A stretch of DNA of 64,000 bases, from assembly GCA_964578605.1 (NCBI GenBank), contig CAZODO010000022.1:1-64000 (forward strand). Direction: 5' to 3'. The notes under the pieces were generated by a model. The model saw only the letters and a list, made by a program, of their open reading frames with translations, searched no databases and was not told the DNA's origin. This DNA is from JAXMHN01 sp964578605. Lineage in GTDB: Bacteria > Verrucomicrobiota > Verrucomicrobiia > Limisphaerales > SIBE01. The position numbers were made by a program, and so were the translations under genes. This document shows positions 25,623-35,098 of the stretch, one piece after another; the stretch's first letter is position 1; each line of letters starts with the position of its first letter.

Positions 25623-26356
25623 ACGGTTCGTCTCGAAACAAGGGCCATCGGTTGGCGTTCACGCTGATCGAGTTGCTGGTCGTGATCGCGATCATCGCGA
25701 TTCTCGCGGGCATGCTGCTTCCGGCCTTGAGCAAAGCGAAGCAGCAGGCCCTGTCGACCAGCTGCAAGAGCAACCTCAAGCAGATCGGCTTGGCGACGTT
25801 CCTTTATAGCGACGACAATGACGATCTGCTTCCATATGCCTGGTGGTACAATGCACCGCACGACAGCGCGGATTCGAACAACTTCCAGACGCTGCTAGTG
25901 CCTTACGTCCTGCGAAGCAAGTTTCAGTCGGGCACCACCACGGAGAATAGCGACTTCGCCAAGCAGGTCTTCCGTTGCCCCGTGCGCATCCAGGAGAATC
26001 ATTGGCGCAACTACAAGAAATACCCGAACCTGGCCAATCCCTGGAAGATCAGTTACGCCATGAACCAGTTCACGCTGCTGGCTTATCCGCCAAGCGTCAC
26101 CAGCCCCAAGACCGCCCGGGCGGGCACGATTCCCAGTCCCTCCCAGACCCTCGGCACGGTGGATGTCTCCTTCCAGCTGAATCACCCGGCTGTGATCAAC
26201 TTGGGGCCGCCGCCTGACGGGAACTGGGACGTGGGCTACAAGCACGGCAAGGTGCATCCGCATGGCCAGGCCAATGTGGTGTTCTTCGACGGGCACGTGG
26301 CAGCGTTTTCGTCCAAGCAGACCAACGGCATCATTATGGACTTCAAGAAACGGTAA
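25619..26356 (+). CDS. Type II secretion/prepilin-like protein with near H-X9-DG tail
   Basis: 245 residues from a GTG overlapping the previous stop. The N-terminus is a classic prepilin signal: a short basic leader, then FTLIELLVVIAIIAILAGMLLPAL with the conserved Glu five residues after the cleavage site. The C-terminus reads HGQANVVFFDGHVAAF, close to the H-X9-DG motif of the huge prepilin-like family of Verrucomicrobia and Planctomycetes. These proteins are processed by prepilin peptidase and are thought to form surface filaments or part of secretion systems. Coupling to the NPSFE protein suggests that the pair works together at the surface. Confidence 0.92.
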   Translation: MNGSSRNKGHRLAFTLIELLVVIAIIAILAGMLLPALSKAKQQALSTSCKSNLKQIGLATFLYSDDNDDLLPYAWWYNAPHDSADSNNFQTLLVPYVLRSKFQSGTTTENSDFAKQVFRCPVRIQENHWRNYKKYPNLANPWKISYAMNQFTLLAYPPSVTSPKTARAGTIPSPSQTLGTVDVSFQLNHPAVINLGPPPDGNWDVGYKHGKVHPHGQANVVFFDGHVAAFSSKQTNGIIMDFKKR

Positions 26357-26403
26357 TTGGGGCGGCGTTCGAGAGCACCCGCTCGGATGCCGATCACCCA
26401 ATT

Positions 26404-26439
26404 GTCGCACAGTTTGGTGACAAAAAGTCACCATCATGC
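26404..26439. repeat. Inverted-repeat motif GGTGAC-AAAAA-GTCACC, copy 1
   Basis: GGTGAC (26416-26421) and GTCACC (26427-26432) pair perfectly around AAAAA. A related sequence, with the shared core GCACAGTT...TGACAAAAAGTCA, occurs at 44192-44226. Both lie between convergent genes, downstream of a plus-strand stop. A terminator or protein-binding site are the options; no T tract follows. Confidence 0.5.
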
Positions 26440-26456
26440 CCGCCCCTCGCTGGCGC

Positions 26457-26657
26457 TCAAAACAACGGATAAATGAACGGGGCGGCTGCGCTGCCTCCCA
26501 GGATCAAAAGCAACCCCAGGAGTATCAAGGTGCCGATCACGGGGATCAGCCAGTACTTCCGGCTCTCCCGAAGCATCCGCCAGAACTGGCGCACCGCACC
26601 AGGTTGGGCAGAATTGGCGGCCTCTTCGAATGCGGCCCCAGGACCGTTCTTGTTCAT
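26457..26657 (-). CDS. DUF5989 family small membrane protein
   Basis: 66 residues from ATG 26657. After a polar N-terminus comes FWRMLRESRKYWLIPVIG, a single transmembrane segment (LILLGLLLILGG) and the ending SAAAPFIYPLF, which is the hallmark of DUF5989. The start overlaps the SGNH hydrolase stop (ATGA). In many bacteria DUF5989 proteins sit with a carbamoyltransferase, an SxtJ-like membrane protein and an SGNH hydrolase; only the last is present here. Confidence 0.85.
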   Translation of the reverse strand: MNKNGPGAAFEEAANSAQPGAVRQFWRMLRESRKYWLIPVIGTLILLGLLLILGGSAAAPFIYPLF

Positions 26658-27736
26658 CGGCTCGTGCTTTTCTGCCACGCTGGGATGATACCTGAGCTGA
26701 GGATCGTTTTGGAAAGCCTTTCTGCGTACCGCTGATGGGTGCGCGGACCGGGGTGCAGCTCGAACCGTGAAACAGGTTCGACGCGGAATTTGCTTCCGAG
26801 ATCGAGCCATAGGAAACCCGCCCGGACGAAGGTGTCTCGAGCCTGCTGCCACGGGAACGTGTTGGAGGCATCGGTGCTCATGAGGCCCAGCGCCAGCGGC
26901 CGGTGGCCTGATTTCTCGTAAACGAACCGGGAGATTTCGCCCACGCTCTCTTCAAAAATGCGCCAATCGCGCGAGTCCGTCCGGTAAGCGGCGGCGATTT
27001 CGTCCAGGTGATTGGGTTCGTCTTTGATCCACCGCACAAAGGGGTCGAAAAGCACCTCTGGAATGCGAAAGCACAACCACGGTTCGAGCACCCTTCGCAA
27101 CCCGGGCGACACCGGGAAGCGATAGGAAACATAATGCCGGTAGGTAATATTCGGGTCGTTATCGTAGAAGCCGACGACGGTCAGATCCGGTTCAATCACG
27201 GGCCAAAGGCGCTTCAAAGTCTTCAACTCCTGCACGGTTTCGAAGCCCTGCACGCCCAAGTTGACAACTTCGATCTGAACCTCCGGGTATTCCTTCCGGA
27301 GCGCCCTCTCCAGGATATCCGTGTAGCGATCTCCCTCCGCCACGCCAATTCCAGCCGTGAAGGAATCCCCAAGCACCACAATTCGGAACGTGTTTGGCCC
27401 GACGACGCTTCGGGCCCGGATCTCCCTGCCCCGGAAACCGAGCTGGTTGACGCGGAAGGGATGTCCATAGGTGGTCGTGTTTGGCTTCGGCCGGTAAAAG
27501 AAGAGGCGGTCCGCCCCATCTCGCCAATCGTTTCCCTCGATCGCGACCGTCTCAGGGGTGTCGACAAGGTGGGCAGCGCGGAAGAAGGGATGGACAAGGT
27601 TGATGGCTTGCAGGAGCAGCTCAAACACGACCAGGTTGACGGCCACAACCATCAGCGACCGCCCAATCGCCGCCATCCAAGGCCGTCCCTCCGGAGGCGC
27701 GGAACAAACCGGACGCGTTGCCACAGAGGAGTTCAT
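26654..27736 (-). CDS. SGNH/GDSL-family hydrolase, membrane-anchored
   Basis: 360 residues from ATG 27736; no Shine-Dalgarno site is visible, and a 6-bp GC stem with a 4-nt loop lies just upstream at 27740-27755. An N-terminal anchor (about 25-48) precedes an SGNH fold: nucleophile Ser in VLGDSFTAGIGV, a Gly in VVNLGVQGF, Asn in FYDNDPN, and a His in the late FELHPGPRTHQRYA block. It would act as an esterase or acyltransferase-like enzyme on an unknown exported polymer or lipid. It is translationally coupled to the DUF5989 gene. Confidence 0.87.
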   Translation of the reverse strand: MNSSVATRPVCSAPPEGRPWMAAIGRSLMVVAVNLVVFELLLQAINLVHPFFRAAHLVDTPETVAIEGNDWRDGADRLFFYRPKPNTTTYGHPFRVNQLGFRGREIRARSVVGPNTFRIVVLGDSFTAGIGVAEGDRYTDILERALRKEYPEVQIEVVNLGVQGFETVQELKTLKRLWPVIEPDLTVVGFYDNDPNITYRHYVSYRFPVSPGLRRVLEPWLCFRIPEVLFDPFVRWIKDEPNHLDEIAAAYRTDSRDWRIFEESVGEISRFVYEKSGHRPLALGLMSTDASNTFPWQQARDTFVRAGFLWLDLGSKFRVEPVSRFELHPGPRTHQRYAERLSKTILSSGIIPAWQKSTSR

Positions 27737-28165
27737 GGACGGCGTTTCGACGCCGAGAACTGCTTGCCGCAACGCCCAGGAGGGAACGGTTCCGCATCCC
27801 GCCAAGACGCCGGAAGCCCGGGATCCGGCCGGTGCCTCGTGAAGGCGCAAGCAAGGAATCGGCGGCTCAACCCGGCCGGGGTGAGCCTAAAAAGGAATTC
27901 CTGGAACAGACTGATCATACCGGCCGCTTGGTCGAACCAGCTTGAACCATGCCAGATCCGGCTGCCTGGCAGCCTCGTCTCTGGGCGAACCACCAAGAAT
28001 CCGTTCGACGGCGATCCGTGACCGCTCCGAGTTCCGAGCCTAGGTGTGGCATTCGTCAGCCGCTTCTCCGGCCGCGAGTGCAGGGTACTAGTGGTTCCCC
28101 CTAGGTTCAATCTAAAAGGAACCCCGATCCTCTCTGCTGTCGATGCTCGGGTCTATTCCGGCCGG
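27737..28165. other. Intergenic stretch without a supported gene
   Basis: About 430 bp between the SGNH hydrolase start and the 3' end of tex, both on the minus strand. It should contain the promoter of the SGNH/DUF5989 pair, but no convincing -35/-10 pair was found. Short open frames here lack ribosome sites and protein character. Confidence 0.6.
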
Positions 28166-30424
28166 TTACTTGCCCCGCTTGGCCCGTTGAAGGGCTTCGC
28201 TAAACCAATCCTGCGCGGGCGGCGGTGCGCTCTTCTGCGGACGCGTTTGGCGCGGGTCCGATTGGGAACCCTTGCTTGCGCCGATCTCCGGGTTTGATCG
28301 CATCGAGAGGGCGATCCGTTTGCGCGCCAGGTCCACTTCAGTCACGGTGACCATGACCTTCTGCTGGACTTTGACCACCTCCGCCGGGTTTTTCACGAAC
28401 CGATCCGCCAATTGGCTGACGTGCACCAAGCCATCCTGATGCACCCCGATATCCACAAACGCCCCAAACGCCGTCACGTTGGTGACGATCCCCGGCAGCT
28501 TCATTCCAGGTTGCAGATCCTCCATCTTCTCCACGCCTTCCTTGAACTGGAAGATCTCGAACTGCTGACGCGGATCGCGGCCCGGTTTGGCCAATTCGGC
28601 CAGGATATCCTGCAGCGTGGGCAAGCCAATCTGGTCGGTGATATACCGGTCCAACTGGATACGCTTGCGCGCCTCGGGGTCCTTCATCAGGTCCTGCACC
28701 GAGCAACTCAAATCCCGCGCCATCCTGTCCACGACTGGGTAGCTCTCCGGATGCACCGCGCTGGCGTCCAGCGGGTGGGCACCGTCCCGGATGCGCAGAA
28801 ACCCGGCGGCTTGCTCAAAGGCTTTGGGTCCCAAACGCGGTACCTTCCGCAACTCGGCCCGGGAGCGGAAAGGGCCATTCTCGTTGCGGAAAGCGACGAC
28901 ATTCGCGGCGAGTTGGGGGCCTAACCCGGACACGTAAGTCAACAACTGCCGGCTCGCGGTGTTCAACTCCACGCCCACGCCGTTAACGCAGCTCATCACG
29001 GTGTCGTCGAGGCTGCGCTTGAGCGCCTCCTGATCCACGTCGTGCTGATACTGGCCGACCCCGATCGATTTCGGGTCCAGCTTCACCAACTCCGCCAACG
29101 GATCCATCAAGCGCCGCCCGATCGATACCGCCCCGCGCACCGTCAAATCGTGGTCCGGGAATTCCTCCCGCGCGACCTCCGACGCCGAGTAGATCGACGC
29201 GCCGCTCTCGTTCACCATCACGATCGGGATGGAGGACGGGAGGCCCAGCTTCCGCACGAACATCTCCGTTTCACGCCCGGCGGTGCCATTACCGATGGCA
29301 ATGGCTTCGATCTGGAGGCGTTGGCAGAGGGCTTTCACCTTCGCTTCCGCCTCGGCAACCTGGCTTGGCGATTGCGCAGGGTAAATCACGTCGTGAAAGA
29401 GCAATTTCCCTTGCCGATCCAAACAGACCACCTTGCACCCGGTGCGGAACCCGGGGTCAATCGCCAGCACATTCTTGCGCCCGAGCGGGGGCGCGAGAAG
29501 CAGTTGCCGGAGATTATCGGCGAAGACGCGAATCGCTGCTTCGTCGGCGCGCTTCTTCGTTTCGAGCCGCAGTTCCGTCTCCATACCGGGGCCGAGCAAG
29601 CGTTTGTAGCTGTCCTGGACCGCGAGGCGCACCTGGTCCGCGGCAGGCCCTTTTCCCGTCACGAACATCGGCTCCAAAAGCGCCAATGCGTCCTCTTCGG
29701 GTGGGTGGATCCGGAGCATCAGCACCTTTTCCTCTTCGCCGCGGCGAATTGCCAGCAACCGGTGCGACGGAATCGATGCGACCGGCTCGCTCCACTCGAA
29801 GTAATCCTTGAACTTGGCGCCTTCCTCCTCTTTGCCAAAGATCACCTTGGAACGAACCGCGCCCTGGCGCCGGTATAGCTCCCGCATCCGAGTGCGCGCC
29901 GCGGCGTCCTCACTGATCCGTTCAGCTAGGATATCCCTGGCGCCCGCGAGGGCGTCGTCAGCGGACGCGACCCCTTTCTCGGCGTTGACGAACGCCAGCG
30001 ATTCCCTCGCCGGATCGGCAGTGGCCTGGTTGTTGAAAAGCAGATCCGCGAGCGGTTCGAGCCCCTTCTCCCGGGCAATCGCGGCGCGCGTGCGGCGTTT
30101 GGGCCGGTAAGGCAGGTAAATATCCTCGAGTGCGGCGAGCGTTTGCGCCTGTTCGACGGCCAGTTTGAGCGGATCGGTCAGCAACGAACGTTCCTCGAGC
30201 GACTGCAAGATCGTGTGCCGGCGCTGATCCAGCTCCAGCAACTGCGTCAGGCGGTCGCGAATGGCCGTAATCGCCACCTCATCCAGCGTTCCGGTCGCTT
30301 CTTTGCGATAGCGGGCGATAAACGGCACCGTGGCGCCTTCCGTCAGGAGCCGGGCTGTGGTTTCAACCTGTGCCGACCGCAGATTCAGTTCCGCGGCGAC
30401 TTTCGCAATGTGCTTTTCGTTCAT
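28166..30424 (-). CDS. tex: Tex family RNA-binding transcription accessory protein
   Basis: 752 residues from ATG 30424; an upstream extension of the frame to 30646 is not protein-like and overlaps the divergent gene. Domain order fits Tex: N-terminal HTH-like region (NLRSAQVETTARLLTEGATVPFIARYRKEATG split over two helices), YqgF-like RNase H fold (VLAIDPGFRTGCKVV), helix-hairpin-helix (LLTYVSGLGPQLAANVVAFR), and S1 domain (KLPGIVTNVTAFGAFVDIG...DGLVHVSQL). Tex binds nucleic acid and the transcription machinery and affects expression and stress tolerance. It is divergent from the ceramidase-like gene. Confidence 0.95.
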   Translation of the reverse strand: MNEKHIAKVAAELNLRSAQVETTARLLTEGATVPFIARYRKEATGTLDEVAITAIRDRLTQLLELDQRRHTILQSLEERSLLTDPLKLAVEQAQTLAALEDIYLPYRPKRRTRAAIAREKGLEPLADLLFNNQATADPARESLAFVNAEKGVASADDALAGARDILAERISEDAAARTRMRELYRRQGAVRSKVIFGKEEEGAKFKDYFEWSEPVASIPSHRLLAIRRGEEEKVLMLRIHPPEEDALALLEPMFVTGKGPAADQVRLAVQDSYKRLLGPGMETELRLETKKRADEAAIRVFADNLRQLLLAPPLGRKNVLAIDPGFRTGCKVVCLDRQGKLLFHDVIYPAQSPSQVAEAEAKVKALCQRLQIEAIAIGNGTAGRETEMFVRKLGLPSSIPIVMVNESGASIYSASEVAREEFPDHDLTVRGAVSIGRRLMDPLAELVKLDPKSIGVGQYQHDVDQEALKRSLDDTVMSCVNGVGVELNTASRQLLTYVSGLGPQLAANVVAFRNENGPFRSRAELRKVPRLGPKAFEQAAGFLRIRDGAHPLDASAVHPESYPVVDRMARDLSCSVQDLMKDPEARKRIQLDRYITDQIGLPTLQDILAELAKPGRDPRQQFEIFQFKEGVEKMEDLQPGMKLPGIVTNVTAFGAFVDIGVHQDGLVHVSQLADRFVKNPAEVVKVQQKVMVTVTEVDLARKRIALSMRSNPEIGASKGSQSDPRQTRPQKSAPPPAQDWFSEALQRAKRGK

Positions 30425-30527
30425 GTTAACGCAGGTGGGGGTTGTATCGAAGCTGGAACCGGAGTGCAAGTACGCGAAATCGAGGGTCGCTTTTGCCCTG
30501 CGTTCACGGTAAATTCGCGGCGCATCG

Positions 30528-32063
30528 ATGAACTCAAAACCACGTCGGTCCTTCTTTTGGCGATTCTTGAGCCTGATGTTTTGGCTCTTGATCCTGGCGG
30601 GGGTCGTTTTGGGCGGGTTATGCCTGTATGGATTTCGGGATCGCAACCCCGGTTACCAGCTCGTTGTTGAGGTCGATTCGCGTCAGGCAAGCGAAGATCC
30701 GCGGCCGCTCTTGGTTGGGTTCGCGCGGATGAAGATCAACCCCGATGTTACGGGGGCGAGCGGTCCGGTTTACCTGGCGGGCTTTAGCCAGAACCGGATC
30801 GCCACGGGGATTCACGATGACCTTTGGGCGATCGCGTGCGTAATCGACGACGGCTTCACGCGGGTCGGGATCGTTGCCCTGGATGCTATTGGGTTCTTCC
30901 ATGACGATGTGATCACCGTTCGCCAGCGGCTCGGCGCGCCTTTGAAGCTCAATTACACCGTCATTTGCACCACGCATAATCATTCCACGCCCGATCTGAT
31001 GGGGCTTTGGGGACCGCATTACCTCAAGTCGGGAGTGAATCCTTACTATCGCGAGCAGGTCATCTCCGCTGCCGCGCGGGTGCTGAACGAAGCCGTGGAG
31101 TCGCTTGCTCCGGCCCAGGTGGCCTTCTATACGATTCCGATGGAGCCGCAAGGGCTTGTCACCGATACCCGCAAACCGGAGGTGTACGACGCCGACGTGC
31201 GGGTGATGCATTTCACCCACGCGTTTGCGGGCACCACGCTCGGCACGGTCACCGGCTGGGGCAACCATCCCGAGACTGTCTGGTCGAAGAACACCGAAGT
31301 GACCGCGGATTTCCCAGGTTACCTGCGCGACGCGCTCGAACGCGGGGTTGTCGAGGATGGCAAAGTGCTGGAGCCCGGGTTGGGCGGGATTCATCTCTTT
31401 GTCAATGGCGCGGTCGGCGGGCTGATGACCACTTCGCCGAGCGTCACTGTCCGCGACCCTTACCTGGAGCGGGAGTTCAAGGACCCTTCTCATGACAAAG
31501 CACGCGCCGTCGGCCGCCAGCTCGCAGCGAAGATATTGCCGGCGCTCAAGCGTGCCGATGCCCTGCCGCGGGACCATGTTCCTATCAGCGTGCGGGCACG
31601 CACCCTTGAACTGCCCGTGTCCAACAAGCTCTTTCTCCTGGCGCCGGTGCTTGGGGTGCTCGACCGCGGGCATCCCGGGATTCAGCGCTGGAACAAGATC
31701 CGGACCGAGACGGCGCTCATCACCCTGGGCGAGACGAGCATTGCCTGCCTTCCAGGCGAGGTTTATCCCGAACTCGTCAATGGCGGCATCGAACGCGCGC
31801 CGGGAGCTGACTTCGATGTGGATCCGGTGGAGGTCCCGCCCATCCGCGAAATGATGCCCGGCAAGACGAAGTTTGTGTTCGGGCTCGCCAATGACGAGAT
31901 CGGTTACATCATTCCAAAGAGCCATTGGGACGAACGCGAGCCCTACCTTTATGGCTCGAGCAAGCGGGTGTATGGCGAAGTAAATTCCCTCGGCCCGGAC
32001 GCGGCCGGGGTGCTTCATTCGGCGCTCCGCGAGTTTTGTGAGCGCGCGCAAGGTTCACAATGA
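30528..32063 (+). CDS. Membrane-anchored neutral/alkaline ceramidase-like protein
   Basis: 511 residues. An N-terminal transmembrane anchor (about 13-35) precedes a domain like the neutral ceramidase N-terminal region: LLVGFARMKINPDVTG, GIHDDLWAIACVIDDG, VICTTHNHSTPDLMG with paired His, TGWGNHPETVW and LPGEVYPELVNGG. The His-rich motifs are consistent with a zinc amidohydrolase. Related Verrucomicrobia/Planctomycetes proteins are usually unannotated; amide bond cleavage in a lipid or other substrate is an inference. Confidence 0.78.
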   Translation: MNSKPRRSFFWRFLSLMFWLLILAGVVLGGLCLYGFRDRNPGYQLVVEVDSRQASEDPRPLLVGFARMKINPDVTGASGPVYLAGFSQNRIATGIHDDLWAIACVIDDGFTRVGIVALDAIGFFHDDVITVRQRLGAPLKLNYTVICTTHNHSTPDLMGLWGPHYLKSGVNPYYREQVISAAARVLNEAVESLAPAQVAFYTIPMEPQGLVTDTRKPEVYDADVRVMHFTHAFAGTTLGTVTGWGNHPETVWSKNTEVTADFPGYLRDALERGVVEDGKVLEPGLGGIHLFVNGAVGGLMTTSPSVTVRDPYLEREFKDPSHDKARAVGRQLAAKILPALKRADALPRDHVPISVRARTLELPVSNKLFLLAPVLGVLDRGHPGIQRWNKIRTETALITLGETSIACLPGEVYPELVNGGIERAPGADFDVDPVEVPPIREMMPGKTKFVFGLANDEIGYIIPKSHWDEREPYLYGSSKRVYGEVNSLGPDAAGVLHSALREFCERAQGSQ

Positions 32064-32103
32064 CGCGCCGCCTCAAGCCACTCCAGTCATTGAACGGCTG
32101 GCG

Positions 32104-34965
32104 CTAGTCCGCAGACTCGCGCGGCAATCCAAGCGCCAGCGCCTCGGCGATGTGCAGCGGTTGGACGCCCGCGAGGTGGTGAATCTGCTGGCGGCAGCTT
32201 GTGCCCGCAGCGACGATCAAGGTCCCGGGCGGCTGCCGCTGGATCTTTTCGATCAACGGTGCGGCCACCTGCTTCGAGAGGGTGAGCTTCGCTTCGAGCA
32301 TCCCGAAAGCGCCGGCCATGCCGCAGCATCCGGTGTCGAGCAACGCGGCTTCCGTCACCGGCATGCACTGCGCGAGCCGAACCATGCACGCAGGATCCGC
32401 CAGCGCTTTCGCATGGCAATGGGCGTGGATAGCTATCCGCCTGCTGGACGCGAGGGGATCAAATCGGATCGCGTCAGGCCCCCGGGCCAGTTCGCTCTCG
32501 AGAAACTGTTCGAAAAGGAAGCAGCGCTCCGCGACTTCTTCCGCCCCTTCGAGGCGAAGCTCGCGATAGTCCTCCGCGAACATCGCGTAGCAGGACGGTT
32601 CGAGGAACAAGATGGGTGCACTCTTCAAAACGCCGCCATCCAGACGATCTCGAATCAGCCGGAGATTATGGCGGCCGAGGCGGGCAGCGACATCCAGGCG
32701 CCCTTGGCTAAACGCCGGGCGTCCACAGCACTTCCGGCCGCACAGCAGCTGGACCTCGAACCCGGCGGCTTCCAGAACGCGCACGGCGGCCTTTCCGATG
32801 TGCGGTTCATGGTAGCGCACAAACGTGTCGTCCCAGAGAAGGAGCGGTCCGCGTGAGCCCGCGAAGCGTGGATGGCGCCGGGCAAACCACGCATCGAACC
32901 GCTGTGGGGCGTAATGCGGAAGCGGCCGCTGGGTCGAGAACCCTGTGACCTTCGAAATCAGGCGCCGGACGATCGTGGATTCGAGGAAGGCGTTGGCGAG
33001 TGACGGGGCGAGACACCCAAGTTTCCCAAGCAGGTCCACGGAACTCACCAAGCGCTCGCGCAAGGAAACGCCGGTGCGCTGATGCCGCGCATGGAGCAGT
33101 TCAGCCTTGAGCAGCGGCAGGTTAACGTTCGAGGGGCATTCGACATTGCACGCCTTGCACGAAAGACAGTTGCTTAACGCCTCTTCCAACTCAACGGCGT
33201 CCAAGGGATTGCCGTCCGGAAGGCCGCGCCCTTCCAGCACCGCCCGGATCAGGTTCGCCCGGCCGCGCGTAGACATGAGTTCGTCGCCGGTGACGACGAA
33301 AGTGGGGCACATGGTCGGCGTCGATTTCCGGCAACCGCCGCATCCGTTGCATTGCTCGAGGTTGGCGGTGAAGGAGCCGTCCCGGCGGGCAAAGGCCAGC
33401 ACAGGTTCGAAGGGCAAGTCCAGGCGCGCGCCCTCCCCGAGCCTCAGATCGGCGTCGATTTTGAATCGGCCGGTATCAACAACTTTGCCGGGATTCAGGA
33501 TGTGATTGGGATCGAACGCGCTCTTGATGGAGCGCATCGCTTCCAGCAACTCCGGCCCAAACTGGCCCCGGAGATATTCTGTCCGGGCCATGCCAACGCC
33601 ATGTTCGCCTGCAAGGGAGCCGCCAAATTGCCTGACCAATGCCGATACCTGGTCCGAGACGATTCGAAGCTTCTTGACCCCCTCCGCTGTGTGCAAATCC
33701 AGCACGGGCCTGACATGCAGCAAGCCCGCGGCCGCGTGCCCGTAGTAGCAAACCTCCAGCCCGAGAGGGTCCATGATCGATTGCAGACCGCGGACGTATT
33801 CGGGCAGGAGCGCCGGCCGAACGGCGGTGTCTTCGACGCACGTCACCGGCTTGGCCGGTCCCTTGCGGCTTGTCAGCAGAGACAGCCCGGCTTTGCGCAA
33901 GGCCCAGACCAGGTTCATTTCTGCCGCACTCCGAAGGAGCAACGTGCGCATACCCAAGCGGCGTTGGGCGATCATCTCCAAACGTTCCGCCACGGCGTCG
34001 TAAAGCTCGATCATGAGGATCGATTCGCAGGGTCCGGCATCCAGTTGGAGCAAATCGCGCGCGGCCTGGAACTGCCTTTGGCCTTTGGTTTGGTCGAGCA
34101 AAAGGCGGTCGATATGCTCGATCGCAGCCGGTTTCAGGCCCATGAACTCGACCGCCGCCTGCATCGCCTCGCCCACGGACGAAAAGAAGACGAGGGCTAG
34201 CCCCTTCTCGCGCGGGAGCGGCACGACGTTCAGCGTGGCCGACCAGATCCCCGCCAAAGTGCCTTCGCTTCCGTGAACAAGTTGGGCCAGGTCATCCGGG
34301 TGACGCAAGAACCGGTCAAGGGCGTATCCCGGCCAGCGCTTCGGCAAAGCCGGCATGCGTCGCTGGATCTCGTCCGCGTGCTCCGCGACAAGCTTGGCGC
34401 AAAGGATCTGCTGGGCTCGCAAGGCCGCGCTTCCTTTCTCCAGGCGTTGAACCCGGCCGTCCGCAAGCAGGCACTCAAGCGACACCACGTGGTCGGCGGT
34501 GGTCCCATAGACGGGGACGCGCGCGCCGGACGAATTGTTGGCGATCATTCCGCCGAGGGTGGCCCGGGAACTGGTGGCGACATCCGGTCCAAAACAAAGC
34601 CCGTGCGGGCGAAGGTAGGCATTCAGTTGGTCCAGGACCGCGCCGGCTCCGACTCGCACGGTCCGGTGTTCAAGATCCAAGTCGCTGATCCTTTGGTTGT
34701 GGCGGGCCAAATCGACGACCAAACCCTCTCCGATCGCCCCGCCCACCAACCCGGTTCCTGCTCCGCGCGGCGTGATGGGCACACCGGATCCGGCAGCCGC
34801 TTCGAACACGGCAGCGGCCTCTTGGGCGCTGCGCGGGAACGCCACACCGATCGGCTCCACCCGGTAGATCGAAGCGTCCGTGGCGTAGAGCTGCCGGGTC
34901 TGGTTGTCGAACGCCACAGGGCATTCCATTCCGGCCAGGACTCGCTGCAGAGAAGTGACACGCAT
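32104..34965 (-). CDS. Fused FAD-binding and 4Fe-4S oxidoreductase (D-lactate/glycolate dehydrogenase type)
   Basis: 953 residues combining a GlcD/Dld-type flavoprotein with a GlcF-type iron-sulfur subunit. The FAD part has PRGAGTGLVGGAIG, GPDVATSSRATLGGMIANNSSG split over two stretches and a C-terminal HAAAGLLHVRP...GEHGVG region. Two ferredoxin clusters follow (CNGCGGCRKSTPTMCP and CLSCKACNVECP), then CCG-type domains (CGRKCCGRPAF and DTGCCGMAGAFG) as in heterodisulfide/lactate dehydrogenase subunits. Such fusions resemble E. coli YdiJ, a 2-hydroxyglutarate or lactate dehydrogenase, and pass electrons to the membrane. The substrate is not fixed by sequence. Confidence 0.9.
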   Translation of the reverse strand: MRVTSLQRVLAGMECPVAFDNQTRQLYATDASIYRVEPIGVAFPRSAQEAAAVFEAAAGSGVPITPRGAGTGLVGGAIGEGLVVDLARHNQRISDLDLEHRTVRVGAGAVLDQLNAYLRPHGLCFGPDVATSSRATLGGMIANNSSGARVPVYGTTADHVVSLECLLADGRVQRLEKGSAALRAQQILCAKLVAEHADEIQRRMPALPKRWPGYALDRFLRHPDDLAQLVHGSEGTLAGIWSATLNVVPLPREKGLALVFFSSVGEAMQAAVEFMGLKPAAIEHIDRLLLDQTKGQRQFQAARDLLQLDAGPCESILMIELYDAVAERLEMIAQRRLGMRTLLLRSAAEMNLVWALRKAGLSLLTSRKGPAKPVTCVEDTAVRPALLPEYVRGLQSIMDPLGLEVCYYGHAAAGLLHVRPVLDLHTAEGVKKLRIVSDQVSALVRQFGGSLAGEHGVGMARTEYLRGQFGPELLEAMRSIKSAFDPNHILNPGKVVDTGRFKIDADLRLGEGARLDLPFEPVLAFARRDGSFTANLEQCNGCGGCRKSTPTMCPTFVVTGDELMSTRGRANLIRAVLEGRGLPDGNPLDAVELEEALSNCLSCKACNVECPSNVNLPLLKAELLHARHQRTGVSLRERLVSSVDLLGKLGCLAPSLANAFLESTIVRRLISKVTGFSTQRPLPHYAPQRFDAWFARRHPRFAGSRGPLLLWDDTFVRYHEPHIGKAAVRVLEAAGFEVQLLCGRKCCGRPAFSQGRLDVAARLGRHNLRLIRDRLDGGVLKSAPILFLEPSCYAMFAEDYRELRLEGAEEVAERCFLFEQFLESELARGPDAIRFDPLASSRRIAIHAHCHAKALADPACMVRLAQCMPVTEAALLDTGCCGMAGAFGMLEAKLTLSKQVAAPLIEKIQRQPPGTLIVAAGTSCRQQIHHLAGVQPLHIAEALALGLPRESAD

Positions 34966-35098
34966 CGTGCGATCGCAACTTAAGGACCGGCAGCTGGGCT
35001 GACAACGGGAAAGGCGAAGCCAGCGTTGCCTCAGTCAGATCGTCTGCCCAGAGCAGGGCGGGGGAAGCCCTTCCCGCACTGGCCCCTGCGAAGCCGTG

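Noticed and set aside
27740..27755. Six-bp GC stem with a TTCG loop just upstream of the SGNH hydrolase start
   Set aside because: It could hamper translation or be chance in GC-rich DNA; there is no further support, so it is mentioned only in the gene entry.
30425..30646. N-terminal extension of tex
   Set aside because: The extra 74 codons are Arg/Lys-rich without Tex similarity and would overlap the divergent ceramidase-like gene.
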